Of a stretch of DNA of 6,952 nt, positions 1 through 5,706 are shown piece after piece. The DNA lies in NCBI GenBank assembly GCA_009668925.1, contig SBEK01000197.1, positions 1 through 6,952 of the forward strand, in the 5' to 3' direction. The DNA is from Deltaproteobacteria bacterium. Lineage in GTDB: Bacteria > Desulfobacterota > Syntrophia > Syntrophales > Smithellaceae. Positions within the stretch are counted from its first letter, which is position 1. Every line of letters starts with the position of its first letter. A model generated the notes under the pieces. The model was not told where the DNA came from. It searched no databases and saw nothing but the letters and a program-made list of their open reading frames with translations. The position numbers and the translations under genes were made by a program.

Positions 1-1
1 A

Positions 2-451
2 TCCTATGCCAAGTTTCTTCTAATCCATCCGCGTCCGAAGACGGAGACTGAAGCCAAATTCAGTCTTGAATACTGTGTGGCGCGCGCCCTTTTGGATGGG
101 GAAATAGGCATCGGGCAATTTACCCCGGAAAAAATAAAAGATGTGCGGGTGAGGAGCCTAATCCCCAAGGTACACCCGGACTATTACGAAGCAGAGAACG
201 AAGGGGGGCGGGAACCGTTATACCCCGTTGAGGTCCGGGTGATTATGAAGTCCGGGTGTGTGTACAGCGTGCGGGCAGAGTATGCAAAAGGGACCAGGCA
301 AATTCCGTTTACGGATGCCGAAAGAGAAGCGAAGCTGAGGCAATGTTGCCTCGGCATTTTGGCGGAGGATAGAACTGCCCAACTCGCAGAGCAGCTCAGA
401 CGGTTTGAAGCCATACCCGATATCGCCGCGTTTGTCGGGATCGTTGCCTGA
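2..451 (+). CDS. MmgE/PrpD family protein, C-terminal part (5' end outside window)
   Basis: The reading frame is open from the left edge to TGA at 449-451, giving 149 C-terminal residues; the family is usually around 450-480 residues, so about two thirds of the protein lies upstream. The segment around 51-120 reads TEAKFSLEYCVARALLDGE followed by an IGxxQF stretch, a hallmark of the C-terminal lid domain of MmgE/PrpD proteins. A later KLRQCC-type helix is also where the family has a conserved K/C helix. The superfamily includes 2-methylcitrate dehydratase, cis-aconitate decarboxylase and iminodisuccinate epimerase; the catalytic residues are mostly in the missing part, so the reaction cannot be assigned. 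Likely cytosolic. The next gene starts 65 bases downstream on the same strand with no terminator visible between them, so co-transcription is plausible. An internal GTG at 77 is not a real start because the homology continues upstream of it. Confidence 0.85.
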   Translation, partial: SYAKFLLIHPRPKTETEAKFSLEYCVARALLDGEIGIGQFTPEKIKDVRVRSLIPKVHPDYYEAENEGGREPLYPVEVRVIMKSGCVYSVRAEYAKGTRQIPFTDAEREAKLRQCCLGILAEDRTAQLAEQLRRFEAIPDIAAFVGIVA

Positions 452-500
452 CGTTGTGTGCCGCGGGGCTCAAATTGGTTCATCTTAGACGGTGGAAGAA

Positions 501-506
501 AAGGAG
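501..506 (+). promoter_or_regulatory. Ribosome binding site for the gamma-delta gene
   Basis: AAGGAG lies 10 bases before ATG 517. It decides the start: the same frame is open back to a TTG at 454, but that codon has no comparable site and would add 21 residues with no family resemblance. Confidence 0.75.
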
Positions 507-516
507 ATCATTAATA

Positions 517-1452
517 ATGGAATCGCGTTTCGATGAGATTGTGAAAAATCACCTGAAACTGAGAAACATTCATGAGTTTGCGCTTTTTTGCATGTCGCGG
601 CAAGGCGGACGGACTGCGGTGGAAATTCTGGCCAGGGCTTTCATCATGGATGGCAAATACGCCTATGTAGGGCAGGACTTGACCGGTATGCGCTCCCTGG
701 GGACGAATTCCCTGGTTTTTCGCTATTCGGAAAAGGACAACGTCCCGCCGGGAATCAGTGTCATCAAGCCGGAAGGGGTCATGCTGATGAATGAGTGGCT
801 GATTGCCCCGAATCCCTCCGCCGGTGGGCTTATGGGAAGTACGATCAACCGATTCGAGGTCCTGTCGAATTACAATGAAGGCCTGCTCATGGTCTGCACC
901 GCCAAGGAACCTGAAGTGGTAGCGTACCCGGTTGATTTCCGGGGTACGGTAGCCACCGTGGACGCGGATCGCATCTTCATGGAGAAAGTCGGTATCATGC
1001 CGCCGACCGCGGGTATTACAGCTCTGGGTCTGTTTGCCAAAGCCACCGGACTCATCAAAGTTGAAACAATCATTCGCGCCTTGACGGAGCATGAGCGTCT
1101 CGGCAAGCGCGTCCGGGAATTAAATGCGGCCTGTGTACAGACGGCCTATGAGAAAACAAAAATCGCCCGTGATGTAAAGCTTGCCGCCACCAAGGTGCCG
1201 CGGGAAGAAAATGAAATCATGGAAGCTATCGCCAATCTCTGGCAGGACGACCTCCCTGTTTGCGATACAAAAAAATGCGTGTGTATCGAATGTCTGGCGG
1301 CTTACTACTGTCCCGAGGCGGCGATCCGCTGGGAAGATGAGGCGATCAACATCGACTATAGCCGCTGCAAGAGTTGCGGTACGTGCGTCATGGAATGCCC
1401 CGAGAAGGCGATGCGCATGGAAAACGGTAAAATCGTCAAGGGCAAAGTATGA
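517..1452 (+). CDS. 2-oxoacid:acceptor oxidoreductase, fused gamma-delta subunit (PadE/PadF-like)
   Basis: The product has 311 residues. Residues about 20-215 match the POR gamma domain: a beta-strand then a glycine-rich turn and helix (residues 24-38), a GQDLTGMRSLG segment near 52-62, and the PPTAGITALGLFAKATG region. A charged helical linker follows, and residues about 245-311 form a ferredoxin domain like the separate delta (PorD) subunit. The second cysteine motif is canonical (C284, C287, C290, C294-Pro). The first is unusual, with C254, C256, C259 and C265-Pro plus an extra C249. The canonical GRGGQG turn of the gamma family is degenerate here (C25-M-S-R-Q-G30). The expected role is to pass electrons from the thiamine-bearing beta subunit to the flavoprotein encoded downstream. 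It is cytosolic, with no signal peptide. Start chosen by the AAGGAG site. Gamma and delta are separate genes in many relatives; the frame is continuous here, so this is a fusion. Family assignment is secure, substrate is not. Confidence 0.9.
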   Translation: MESRFDEIVKNHLKLRNIHEFALFCMSRQGGRTAVEILARAFIMDGKYAYVGQDLTGMRSLGTNSLVFRYSEKDNVPPGISVIKPEGVMLMNEWLIAPNPSAGGLMGSTINRFEVLSNYNEGLLMVCTAKEPEVVAYPVDFRGTVATVDADRIFMEKVGIMPPTAGITALGLFAKATGLIKVETIIRALTEHERLGKRVRELNAACVQTAYEKTKIARDVKLAATKVPREENEIMEAIANLWQDDLPVCDTKKCVCIECLAAYYCPEAAIRWEDEAINIDYSRCKSCGTCVMECPEKAMRMENGKIVKGKV

Positions 1453-1492
1453 GTGCGGCCGCGCGACAGCAGCGCCAGGTCTTATGCCGCAC
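1453..1492 (+). promoter_or_regulatory. Stem-loop directly after the gamma-delta stop codon
   Basis: GTGCGGC at 1453-1459 is the exact reverse complement of GCCGCAC at 1486-1492. Inside the 26-base loop GCGC 1461-1464 can pair with GCGC 1472-1475. There is no following T-run, so it is not a standard intrinsic terminator. It could set mRNA stability or the ratio of subunits in the transcript; that role is inference. Confidence 0.4.
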
Positions 1493-1527
1493 GGTTCAGC
1501 GTACAAGTATATCGGAAGGGAGCAACA

Positions 1528-2784
1528 ATGGAAAAGAGATTCATGAGTTTAACGGGGAATGAAGCTGCAGCATGGGCGGCCAGACTGGCAAAAGTGCGCA
1601 TTGCGCTTTCTTTCCCGATGGGCCCAAGCGCCGAAGTGACGGAAACGCTCCAGCAGTTTGTCGCGAGCGGCGAAACACCGGACCTCAAAGTAATCTACGG
1701 AGAAAGCGAAAAGGGCTCGTCCAGCATGCAAATCGGCGTGGCCCGGCTGGGCGTCCGGTCGCTTCTGTGCATCAATTCGGAGGGCATTCTCTGGGCGGAA
1801 TCGGAGCTGCATTATGCCGCCTCATCGAGGCTTCCTTTGCTGCTTGTTTGTCCAAGCCGTGCGCTGGAGCCCCCCACCACCGTATACTGTGATCACGATG
1901 ATTTTATCACGCAGCGGGACATGGGCTGGCTTATGTTCTATTGCGAAAGTCCCCAGGATGTCTTCGACACGATACTGCAAGCATACAAGATTGCGGAACA
2001 TGGAGATATCATGCTGCCGGCGATTGTGGGTTACGACGGGTGGGACACTTCGCACGCTTCGACCCGGGTATCTGTCCCGGCGGACCCATCCGACATTGAT
2101 TCCTTTTTGCCTGCTCCCAATTTCGTCAGACCGGAGAAGGATTACCTCAGTGTCGACTGGAAGGACCGTTTCAGCAAAAAACGCCCCATGCAGGGTCTGG
2201 GCGGCGTGAATTTCATGGACATTCGCTATTTGCAGAAGAAGGCAACGGCGGAAGCGATCCACGTCATCGAAGAAGTGGGCAACGAGTACCGGGAAAAATT
2301 CGGCAGCCGTCATGTGGGGCTTCTGGAAACGTGCTGTTGCGAGGATGCGGAAATCGTTCTGGTCAGCATGGGCATCATCCACCCAATCGCGAAAATCGTC
2401 GTGGAAGCGCTCAGAGCCGAGGGAGTAAAGGTGGGATGCACAAAGCTGCGCGCCATCCGGCCATTTCCCGGTAAGGCTCTCGGTGAAGCAATCGGAGCGG
2501 CGAAACTCGTCATCACCCTCGACAGGAATTCCGAAGCGGCGCTCTATTCCGATGTGAAGGCGGCGCTTTATGACGATCAGTTCGCCAGGCGCAAGAGCCT
2601 CGGTCCCCTGGTGATGGGAAAAGTCATCGGGATCGGCGGGGCACCGATTACGGTCGAACTCATCGCTTCGATACTCGAAGAAGGAGTCGAGACGGTGAAA
2701 CAGGGAGTTGTAAAAAATCCGCTGGAATGGAAACCGCTTCGCGGACTCAGTTTTGATCCGACGCGCGAATTCATTGCTGAGTAA
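1528..2784 (+). CDS. 2-oxoacid:acceptor oxidoreductase alpha subunit (PorA/PadG-like)
   Basis: The product has 418 residues, the expected size for a stand-alone alpha subunit. The N-terminal pyrimidine-binding domain (about 7-210) opens with SLTGNEAAAWAARLA. It contains E61 in GESEKG, aligned with the glutamate that activates thiamine diphosphate, then R111 in SRAL and the DHDDFITQRDMGW segment (122-134), aligned with the substrate-side arginine and NDxxDxxxQRDxGW region of pyruvate:ferredoxin oxidoreductases. Residues about 245-385 form the second domain, with EDAEIVLVSMG and LRAIRPFPG motifs. The usual Y-P-I-T-P signature reads F29-P-M-G-P33, so the threonine that contacts pyruvate in characterised enzymes is absent. 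Residues 269-271 are three consecutive cysteines. ATG 1528 is preceded by GGAAGGGAG (1514-1522); an in-frame upstream extension to 1453 has no site and is rejected. It should pair with the beta subunit to form the active site. Phenylglyoxylate or another bulky 2-oxoacid is the favoured substrate by context only. Confidence 0.9.
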   Translation: MEKRFMSLTGNEAAAWAARLAKVRIALSFPMGPSAEVTETLQQFVASGETPDLKVIYGESEKGSSSMQIGVARLGVRSLLCINSEGILWAESELHYAASSRLPLLLVCPSRALEPPTTVYCDHDDFITQRDMGWLMFYCESPQDVFDTILQAYKIAEHGDIMLPAIVGYDGWDTSHASTRVSVPADPSDIDSFLPAPNFVRPEKDYLSVDWKDRFSKKRPMQGLGGVNFMDIRYLQKKATAEAIHVIEEVGNEYREKFGSRHVGLLETCCCEDAEIVLVSMGIIHPIAKIVVEALRAEGVKVGCTKLRAIRPFPGKALGEAIGAAKLVITLDRNSEAALYSDVKAALYDDQFARRKSLGPLVMGKVIGIGGAPITVELIASILEEGVETVKQGVVKNPLEWKPLRGLSFDPTREFIAE

Positions 2785-2826
2785 TTACAGCTTCGGGAGA
2801 AACGGAAGATCAAGATTTATTTCTCT

Positions 2827-2834
2827 GGGGAGGA
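2827..2834 (+). promoter_or_regulatory. Ribosome binding site for the beta subunit gene
   Basis: GGGGAGGA sits 6 bases before ATG 2841 within a 56-base spacer after the alpha stop codon. It gives the beta subunit its own strong initiation site inside the shared transcript. Confidence 0.7.
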
Positions 2835-2840
2835 TTCAAC

Positions 2841-3758
2841 ATGTCTCTTTTAGGAGGCGCCGGGACCAAGACGTTCTGGCAGGATACAAATGATTATTTC
2901 AATACGAATAGCGCACAGTGTAAAGGCTGCGGATCGCTTCTGGCGACGAAGCTGATTTTGAGAACGATATATGAAACCACGCCGAATGCCATGGTCTTTG
3001 GCCGTTCCTGCGGCGCCGGACGGTCCGAGCTTCAGACCGGAGGCCGGATCGGCTGTGACGGCAGCGGATTGATGGGCATCCAAATGGCGATGGAGGCGCG
3101 TAATCAACTCCCGGGGAAGAAGCTGATCGTTCTGTCCGGAGAGGGCAGAACGCTGGAGATGGGTTGCGGCGATTTTATTTCCGCTTTTGATCGGGAGCAG
3201 AAGGCGTCGTTTATCGTCCTGGACAACCAGGCGTATGCCAACAGCGGGAGCGCCGCCACGGCGATGACGCCCCAGAAGGCCGCCACCCGGATCCACACCA
3301 GGGAAGGCGGCGGCAAGCAGGCGACGGAACGGGATATGCCGCTGATGATGCTTTTCAGCAAGGCGCGGTACGTGGCTACGGCGGCATCGGCTTACGTAAG
3401 AGATCTGGTCGTTAAAGTCCAGGAAGCCATACAGATTCAGCCGTCCTATCTGCATGTCGTTGTTCCCTGCCAAGTCAGTTGGATATACAGTCCGGATCAG
3501 GGAGTGCAGATTTCACGGCGTTTGGTCCAAACCGGCATGGTGCCTCTTTGGTCTTATAAGAACGGCAAGTTCAAGAGAACCGTCAAAATTCCCGCTGACC
3601 AGAGAATTCCCGTTAAGGAACTTCTCCAACTGCAGGGCCGGTATGCAAGGCTGACGGAAGACGACGTCAAGGAAATTGAAGCGCGGATTGTGCGGAAGAA
3701 CAATCTTGTGGATGCGCTCGAACAGTCCCTGACCGGACCGGATAAGGTTGCTTGGTAG
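2841..3758 (+). CDS. 2-oxoacid:acceptor oxidoreductase beta subunit, thiamine diphosphate binding (PorB/PadI-like)
   Basis: The product has 305 residues, normal for a PorB-type subunit. The N-terminal CKGCG gives C27 and C30; with C57 (SCGAGRSE) and C210 (VPCQVSW) these match the four cysteines that hold the cluster nearest to thiamine in this family. The thiamine diphosphate/Mg site is G100-E-G102 followed by D128-N129 in DNQAYANSG; the family more often has GDG, so the first acidic ligand is Glu rather than Asp. The segments ATAASAYVRDLVVKV, PSYLHVVVPC and ETG-like QTGMVPLWSYKNGKFK follow the family order. The subunit would bind the cofactor, decarboxylate the 2-oxoacid with the alpha subunit, and form the acyl-CoA. 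The C-terminus (about 255-305) is a charged helical tail. It lies 56 bases after the alpha gene and 13 bases before the flavoprotein gene, so the four genes are very probably co-transcribed. Confidence 0.92.
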   Translation: MSLLGGAGTKTFWQDTNDYFNTNSAQCKGCGSLLATKLILRTIYETTPNAMVFGRSCGAGRSELQTGGRIGCDGSGLMGIQMAMEARNQLPGKKLIVLSGEGRTLEMGCGDFISAFDREQKASFIVLDNQAYANSGSAATAMTPQKAATRIHTREGGGKQATERDMPLMMLFSKARYVATAASAYVRDLVVKVQEAIQIQPSYLHVVVPCQVSWIYSPDQGVQISRRLVQTGMVPLWSYKNGKFKRTVKIPADQRIPVKELLQLQGRYARLTEDDVKEIEARIVRKNNLVDALEQSLTGPDKVAW

Positions 3759-3771
3759 GCTATGTTCGTCC

Positions 3772-5406
3772 ATGGCGATTTTTTATCTCCCCCAAATAGA
3801 TAAGGAACGATGCCTTTCGTGGAGCGTTGAAATGTCGCCCTGTCAGGCAGCGTGCCCGCTGGGAATCGACATTGAAGGATATCTTGCGGCCATAGCCGAA
3901 GGCGACTTCAAAAAATCCCTCCAGATCATCCGGGAAAAGTGCTGCCTCCCTGCTGTCTGCGGCCGGGTTTGTCATCACCCCTGTGAGACGGAGTGCAAGC
4001 GGGGCGTTGTGGATGAACCGTTAGCCATTCGTGCCCTCAAGCGCTTTGCCGCTGACGACTGCGCCGGTCTTACCCAAGAACAGGCGACTCCCGAACGGAC
4101 CCGCAAGGAAAAAATAGCCATTATCGGTTCCGGTCCGGCGGGGCTGTCAGCAGCTCATGAACTCGCCATGGCCGGTTTTGGCGTGACGATTTTCGAAGCC
4201 ATGAATGTGCCTGGCGGCATGCTGGCTCACGGGATCCCCGAATTCAACCTGCCTCAGGCCATCGTTCAAGGAGAGATCGACTATATCCGCTCGTTGGGCG
4301 TCGAGATCAAGACAGGGATTCGGGTGGGTTTGGACATAAGCCTTCAGGAAATTAAAGATCAAGGCTGGGGGGCGATTCTGATCGCCACCGGCGCCCAGGA
4401 AAGTCTGCGTCTTCCCGTGCCGGGCGGCGATCTGGCAGGCATACAAGCCGCCATCCCCTTCCTCAGACGTTCGAAACTGGAAGGGGGCACGGCGCTTTCC
4501 GGACGCGTTGTCGTACTCGGCGGAGGGAACGTGGCCGTTGATGCGGCGCGCACCGCCGTTCGCCTGGGCGCTGCCGAGGTGCGGATGATCTGTCTCGAAT
4601 CGCGCGAAGAGCTCCCGGCCGGCAAGGACATGAAGGAAGAGGCCGAAAGGGAAGGCGTTATCATTGAAACGTGCCTCTCATCGCATTCTCTTCAATCGGA
4701 TGATGGTAAGAACGTTTCTCGGATCGTTCTGCGCCGGGTTACGTCTTTCTGCCGAACCCGGGAAGGTCAAATCAGCTTTACAGTGTGTGACGATTCCAAG
4801 GAAGATGTTGTGTACGATGTATCCGGCGTCATCGTGGCCATCGGCCAAAGGCCGGAGTCCGTTAATCCTGACGGTAATTTCGACCGCCAGAAGGGGGGAA
4901 CCCTTGTCTGCGATTCGTCAACCGGCGCCACAAACAGGGACAGCATTTTCGGAACAGGCGACATCGTGAATAATCCCGGGATGGTAACTACAGCCATGGC
5001 GGACGGACGGAAGGTGGCGGAAAGCATTATCCGCTTCCTGGATGGAAAAGAATGCGTTCCCAGGGGTCCGGGCAGGGAACCTTATACGGGGAAAGAGATC
5101 ATTCCCCACGGGATTCTTCCCGAGCCTCGGCGTCTTATGGGAAGCATCTCCCCGGGGGATGCCGTAAAGAGTTTTCGGGAAGTGGAACTCGGATTCACGA
5201 GACAGCAAGCGATGGAGGAGGCGGCGCGTTGCCTGAGGTGCAAGACCTGCAACCGCTGCGCCCTGGAGACCCGATGCGTCTCCCTCAATTTGACGGAAAA
5301 CGAAGAAAAGAGGAGCCCCTGTGTCAAGGCTATGATTTGCGCGGGCTGTGGGCGCTGTACGCGAAATTGCCCGTTCGCGATGATCCACCTGGAGCAATTT
5401 GAATAG
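3772..5406 (+). CDS. FeS-flavoprotein NAD(P) oxidoreductase, GltD/PadH-like, with C-terminal ferredoxin-type domain
   Basis: The product has 544 residues, longer than the roughly 450 of a plain glutamate synthase small subunit. Residues 1-100 form the GltD-type FeS domain: C24, C28, C63, C67, C71 and C75. The FAD fold starts at G119-S-G-P-A-G124, followed by the GGMLAHGIPEF segment; the second Rossmann motif is G250-G-G-N-V-A255; the GTGDIVNNPGMVTTAM segment near 400 closes the FAD site. After it, R278-E-E-L-P-A283 aligns with the family REEMPA, but the preceding residues are C274-L-E276 instead of Y-R-R, favouring NAD(H) over NADP(H). The C-terminal 60 residues carry ten cysteines (487, 490, 493, 496, 502, 517, 523, 526, 529, 533), probably two [4Fe-4S] clusters. 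It would accept electrons from the gamma-delta subunit and reduce NAD+, like the epsilon subunit of phenylglyoxylate dehydrogenase. ATG 3772 lies 13 bases after the beta stop with only a weak site (GGTAGG, 3754-3759); a TTG at 3748 overlapping beta is the alternative. Confidence 0.88.
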   Translation: MAIFYLPQIDKERCLSWSVEMSPCQAACPLGIDIEGYLAAIAEGDFKKSLQIIREKCCLPAVCGRVCHHPCETECKRGVVDEPLAIRALKRFAADDCAGLTQEQATPERTRKEKIAIIGSGPAGLSAAHELAMAGFGVTIFEAMNVPGGMLAHGIPEFNLPQAIVQGEIDYIRSLGVEIKTGIRVGLDISLQEIKDQGWGAILIATGAQESLRLPVPGGDLAGIQAAIPFLRRSKLEGGTALSGRVVVLGGGNVAVDAARTAVRLGAAEVRMICLESREELPAGKDMKEEAEREGVIIETCLSSHSLQSDDGKNVSRIVLRRVTSFCRTREGQISFTVCDDSKEDVVYDVSGVIVAIGQRPESVNPDGNFDRQKGGTLVCDSSTGATNRDSIFGTGDIVNNPGMVTTAMADGRKVAESIIRFLDGKECVPRGPGREPYTGKEIIPHGILPEPRRLMGSISPGDAVKSFREVELGFTRQQAMEEAARCLRCKTCNRCALETRCVSLNLTENEEKRSPCVKAMICAGCGRCTRNCPFAMIHLEQFE

Positions 5407-5411
5407 AACGG

Positions 5412-5452
5412 GCATGCCGCCGTGCGTTTCGATGAGCGAAACGGGCGGATGC
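5412..5452 (+). terminator. Strong bulged stem-loop after the flavoprotein stop; possible transcript end or mRNA-stabilising hairpin
   Basis: Three nested arm pairs are exact: GCAT 5412-5415 with ATGC 5449-5452, CCGCC 5417-5421 with GGCGG 5444-5448, and CGTTTCG 5425-5431 with CGAAACG 5437-5443. The loop is ATGAG. This gives 16 base pairs interrupted by a 1-base and a 3-base bulge on the left arm only. It starts 6 bases after the stop codon at 5406. No T-run follows, so it is not a textbook rho-independent terminator; the structure is seen directly, the role is inferred. Confidence 0.5.
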
Positions 5453-5457
5453 ATCTC

Positions 5458-5470
5458 AATGAAATGTGAA
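5458..5470 (+). repeat. 13-base direct repeat, upstream copy
   Basis: AATGAAATGTGAA is identical to 5694-5706, which spans the start codon and next three codons of the phosphodiesterase gene. The two copies are 236 bases apart. Confidence 0.6.
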
Positions 5471-5656
5471 AAGATGTCGGGTCCGGGTTCATTCGCCTTT
5501 AAGGAAAGGGCATTTGGCGCATGTTGCAGCTCTGCGGGTCCGGCTCCGGTCAATCTTCGATTCCTGAGGGAGCATTTTGAGCGCAGAACCGTCGATGGAT
5601 GTAATGGAAGAAAGGATTTGAAGCAGGGGACCGCTGGCGGCGCCGGGTTGCACTGA
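5459..5656 (+). CDS. Possible small hypothetical protein, weakly supported
   Basis: An open frame of 65 codons from ATG 5459 (80 codons from ATG 5414) ends at TGA 5656. It is cysteine-containing (MKCEKMSG at the start, then CC and GCNG) with a basic C-terminal half, and resembles no family I recognise. Neither start has a good ribosome binding site, and the longer version begins inside the stem-loop. The only hint in its favour is that its first four residues, MKCE, and the DNA encoding them match the start of the next gene. It is more likely a chance frame or a remnant than a working gene. Confidence 0.15.
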   Translation: MKCEKMSGPGSFAFKERAFGACCSSAGPAPVNLRFLREHFERRTVDGCNGRKDLKQGTAGGAGLH

Positions 5657-5681
5657 GTGAACGCATATCTCATAAAAAAGC

Positions 5682-5687
5682 AGGAGG
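5682..5687 (+). promoter_or_regulatory. Ribosome binding site of the phosphodiesterase gene
   Basis: AGGAGG, a perfect Shine-Dalgarno core, is 7 bases before ATG 5695 and fixes this start. It is the strongest site in the window. Confidence 0.85.
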
Positions 5688-5693
5688 AAATAG

Positions 5694-5706
5694 AATGAAA
5701 TGTGAA
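5694..5706 (+). repeat. 13-base direct repeat, downstream copy at a start codon
   Basis: AATGAAATGTGAA covers the base before ATG 5695 and the codons for M-K-C-E. It is identical to the copy at 5458-5470. Confidence 0.6.

Larger units (their letters stand above)
5407..5694. other. Non-coding spacer between flavoprotein and phosphodiesterase genes
   Basis: This 288-base spacer is much longer than the others in the window (13-75 bases), so it probably separates transcription units. It holds the stem-loop at 5412-5452, one copy of a 13-base repeat, a small weakly supported open frame (ATG 5414 or 5459 to TGA 5656), and the ribosome binding site of the next gene. I see no tRNA, no convincing promoter and no insertion-sequence end. 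Confidence 0.6.

Noticed and set aside
2850..3473. 207-codon minus-strand frame opposite the beta subunit gene
   Set aside because: It is antisense to clear thiamine-binding and cysteine motifs; its composition is typical of a shadow frame. The same applies to minus-strand frames at 511-1092 and 1822-2382.
3748..3771. TTG start for the flavoprotein overlapping the beta gene
   Set aside because: The extra eight residues match nothing in the family and ATG 3772 gives a natural N-terminus; not fully excluded because the ribosome binding site of 3772 is weak.
5496..5509. Small hairpin CCTTT-AAGG-AAAGG in the spacer
   Set aside because: Only five mostly weak pairs; expected by chance in a spacer of this size.
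5635..5652. Possible sigma-54 promoter (TGGC ... TTGCA) before the phosphodiesterase gene
   Set aside because: The GG and GC elements are separated by 12 bases instead of the required 10, although the position relative to the start codon would suit.
4918..5673. 251-codon open frame on the minus strand covering the spacer and the flavoprotein 3' end
   Set aside because: Its product has no recognisable motif and most of it is antisense to the strongly supported cysteine-rich C-terminus of the flavoprotein.
5648..5676. Possible sigma-70 promoter TTGCAC, 17-base gap, CATAAA
   Set aside because: Only 3/6 and 4/6 matches, and the predicted transcript start would fall on the ribosome binding site at 5682-5687.
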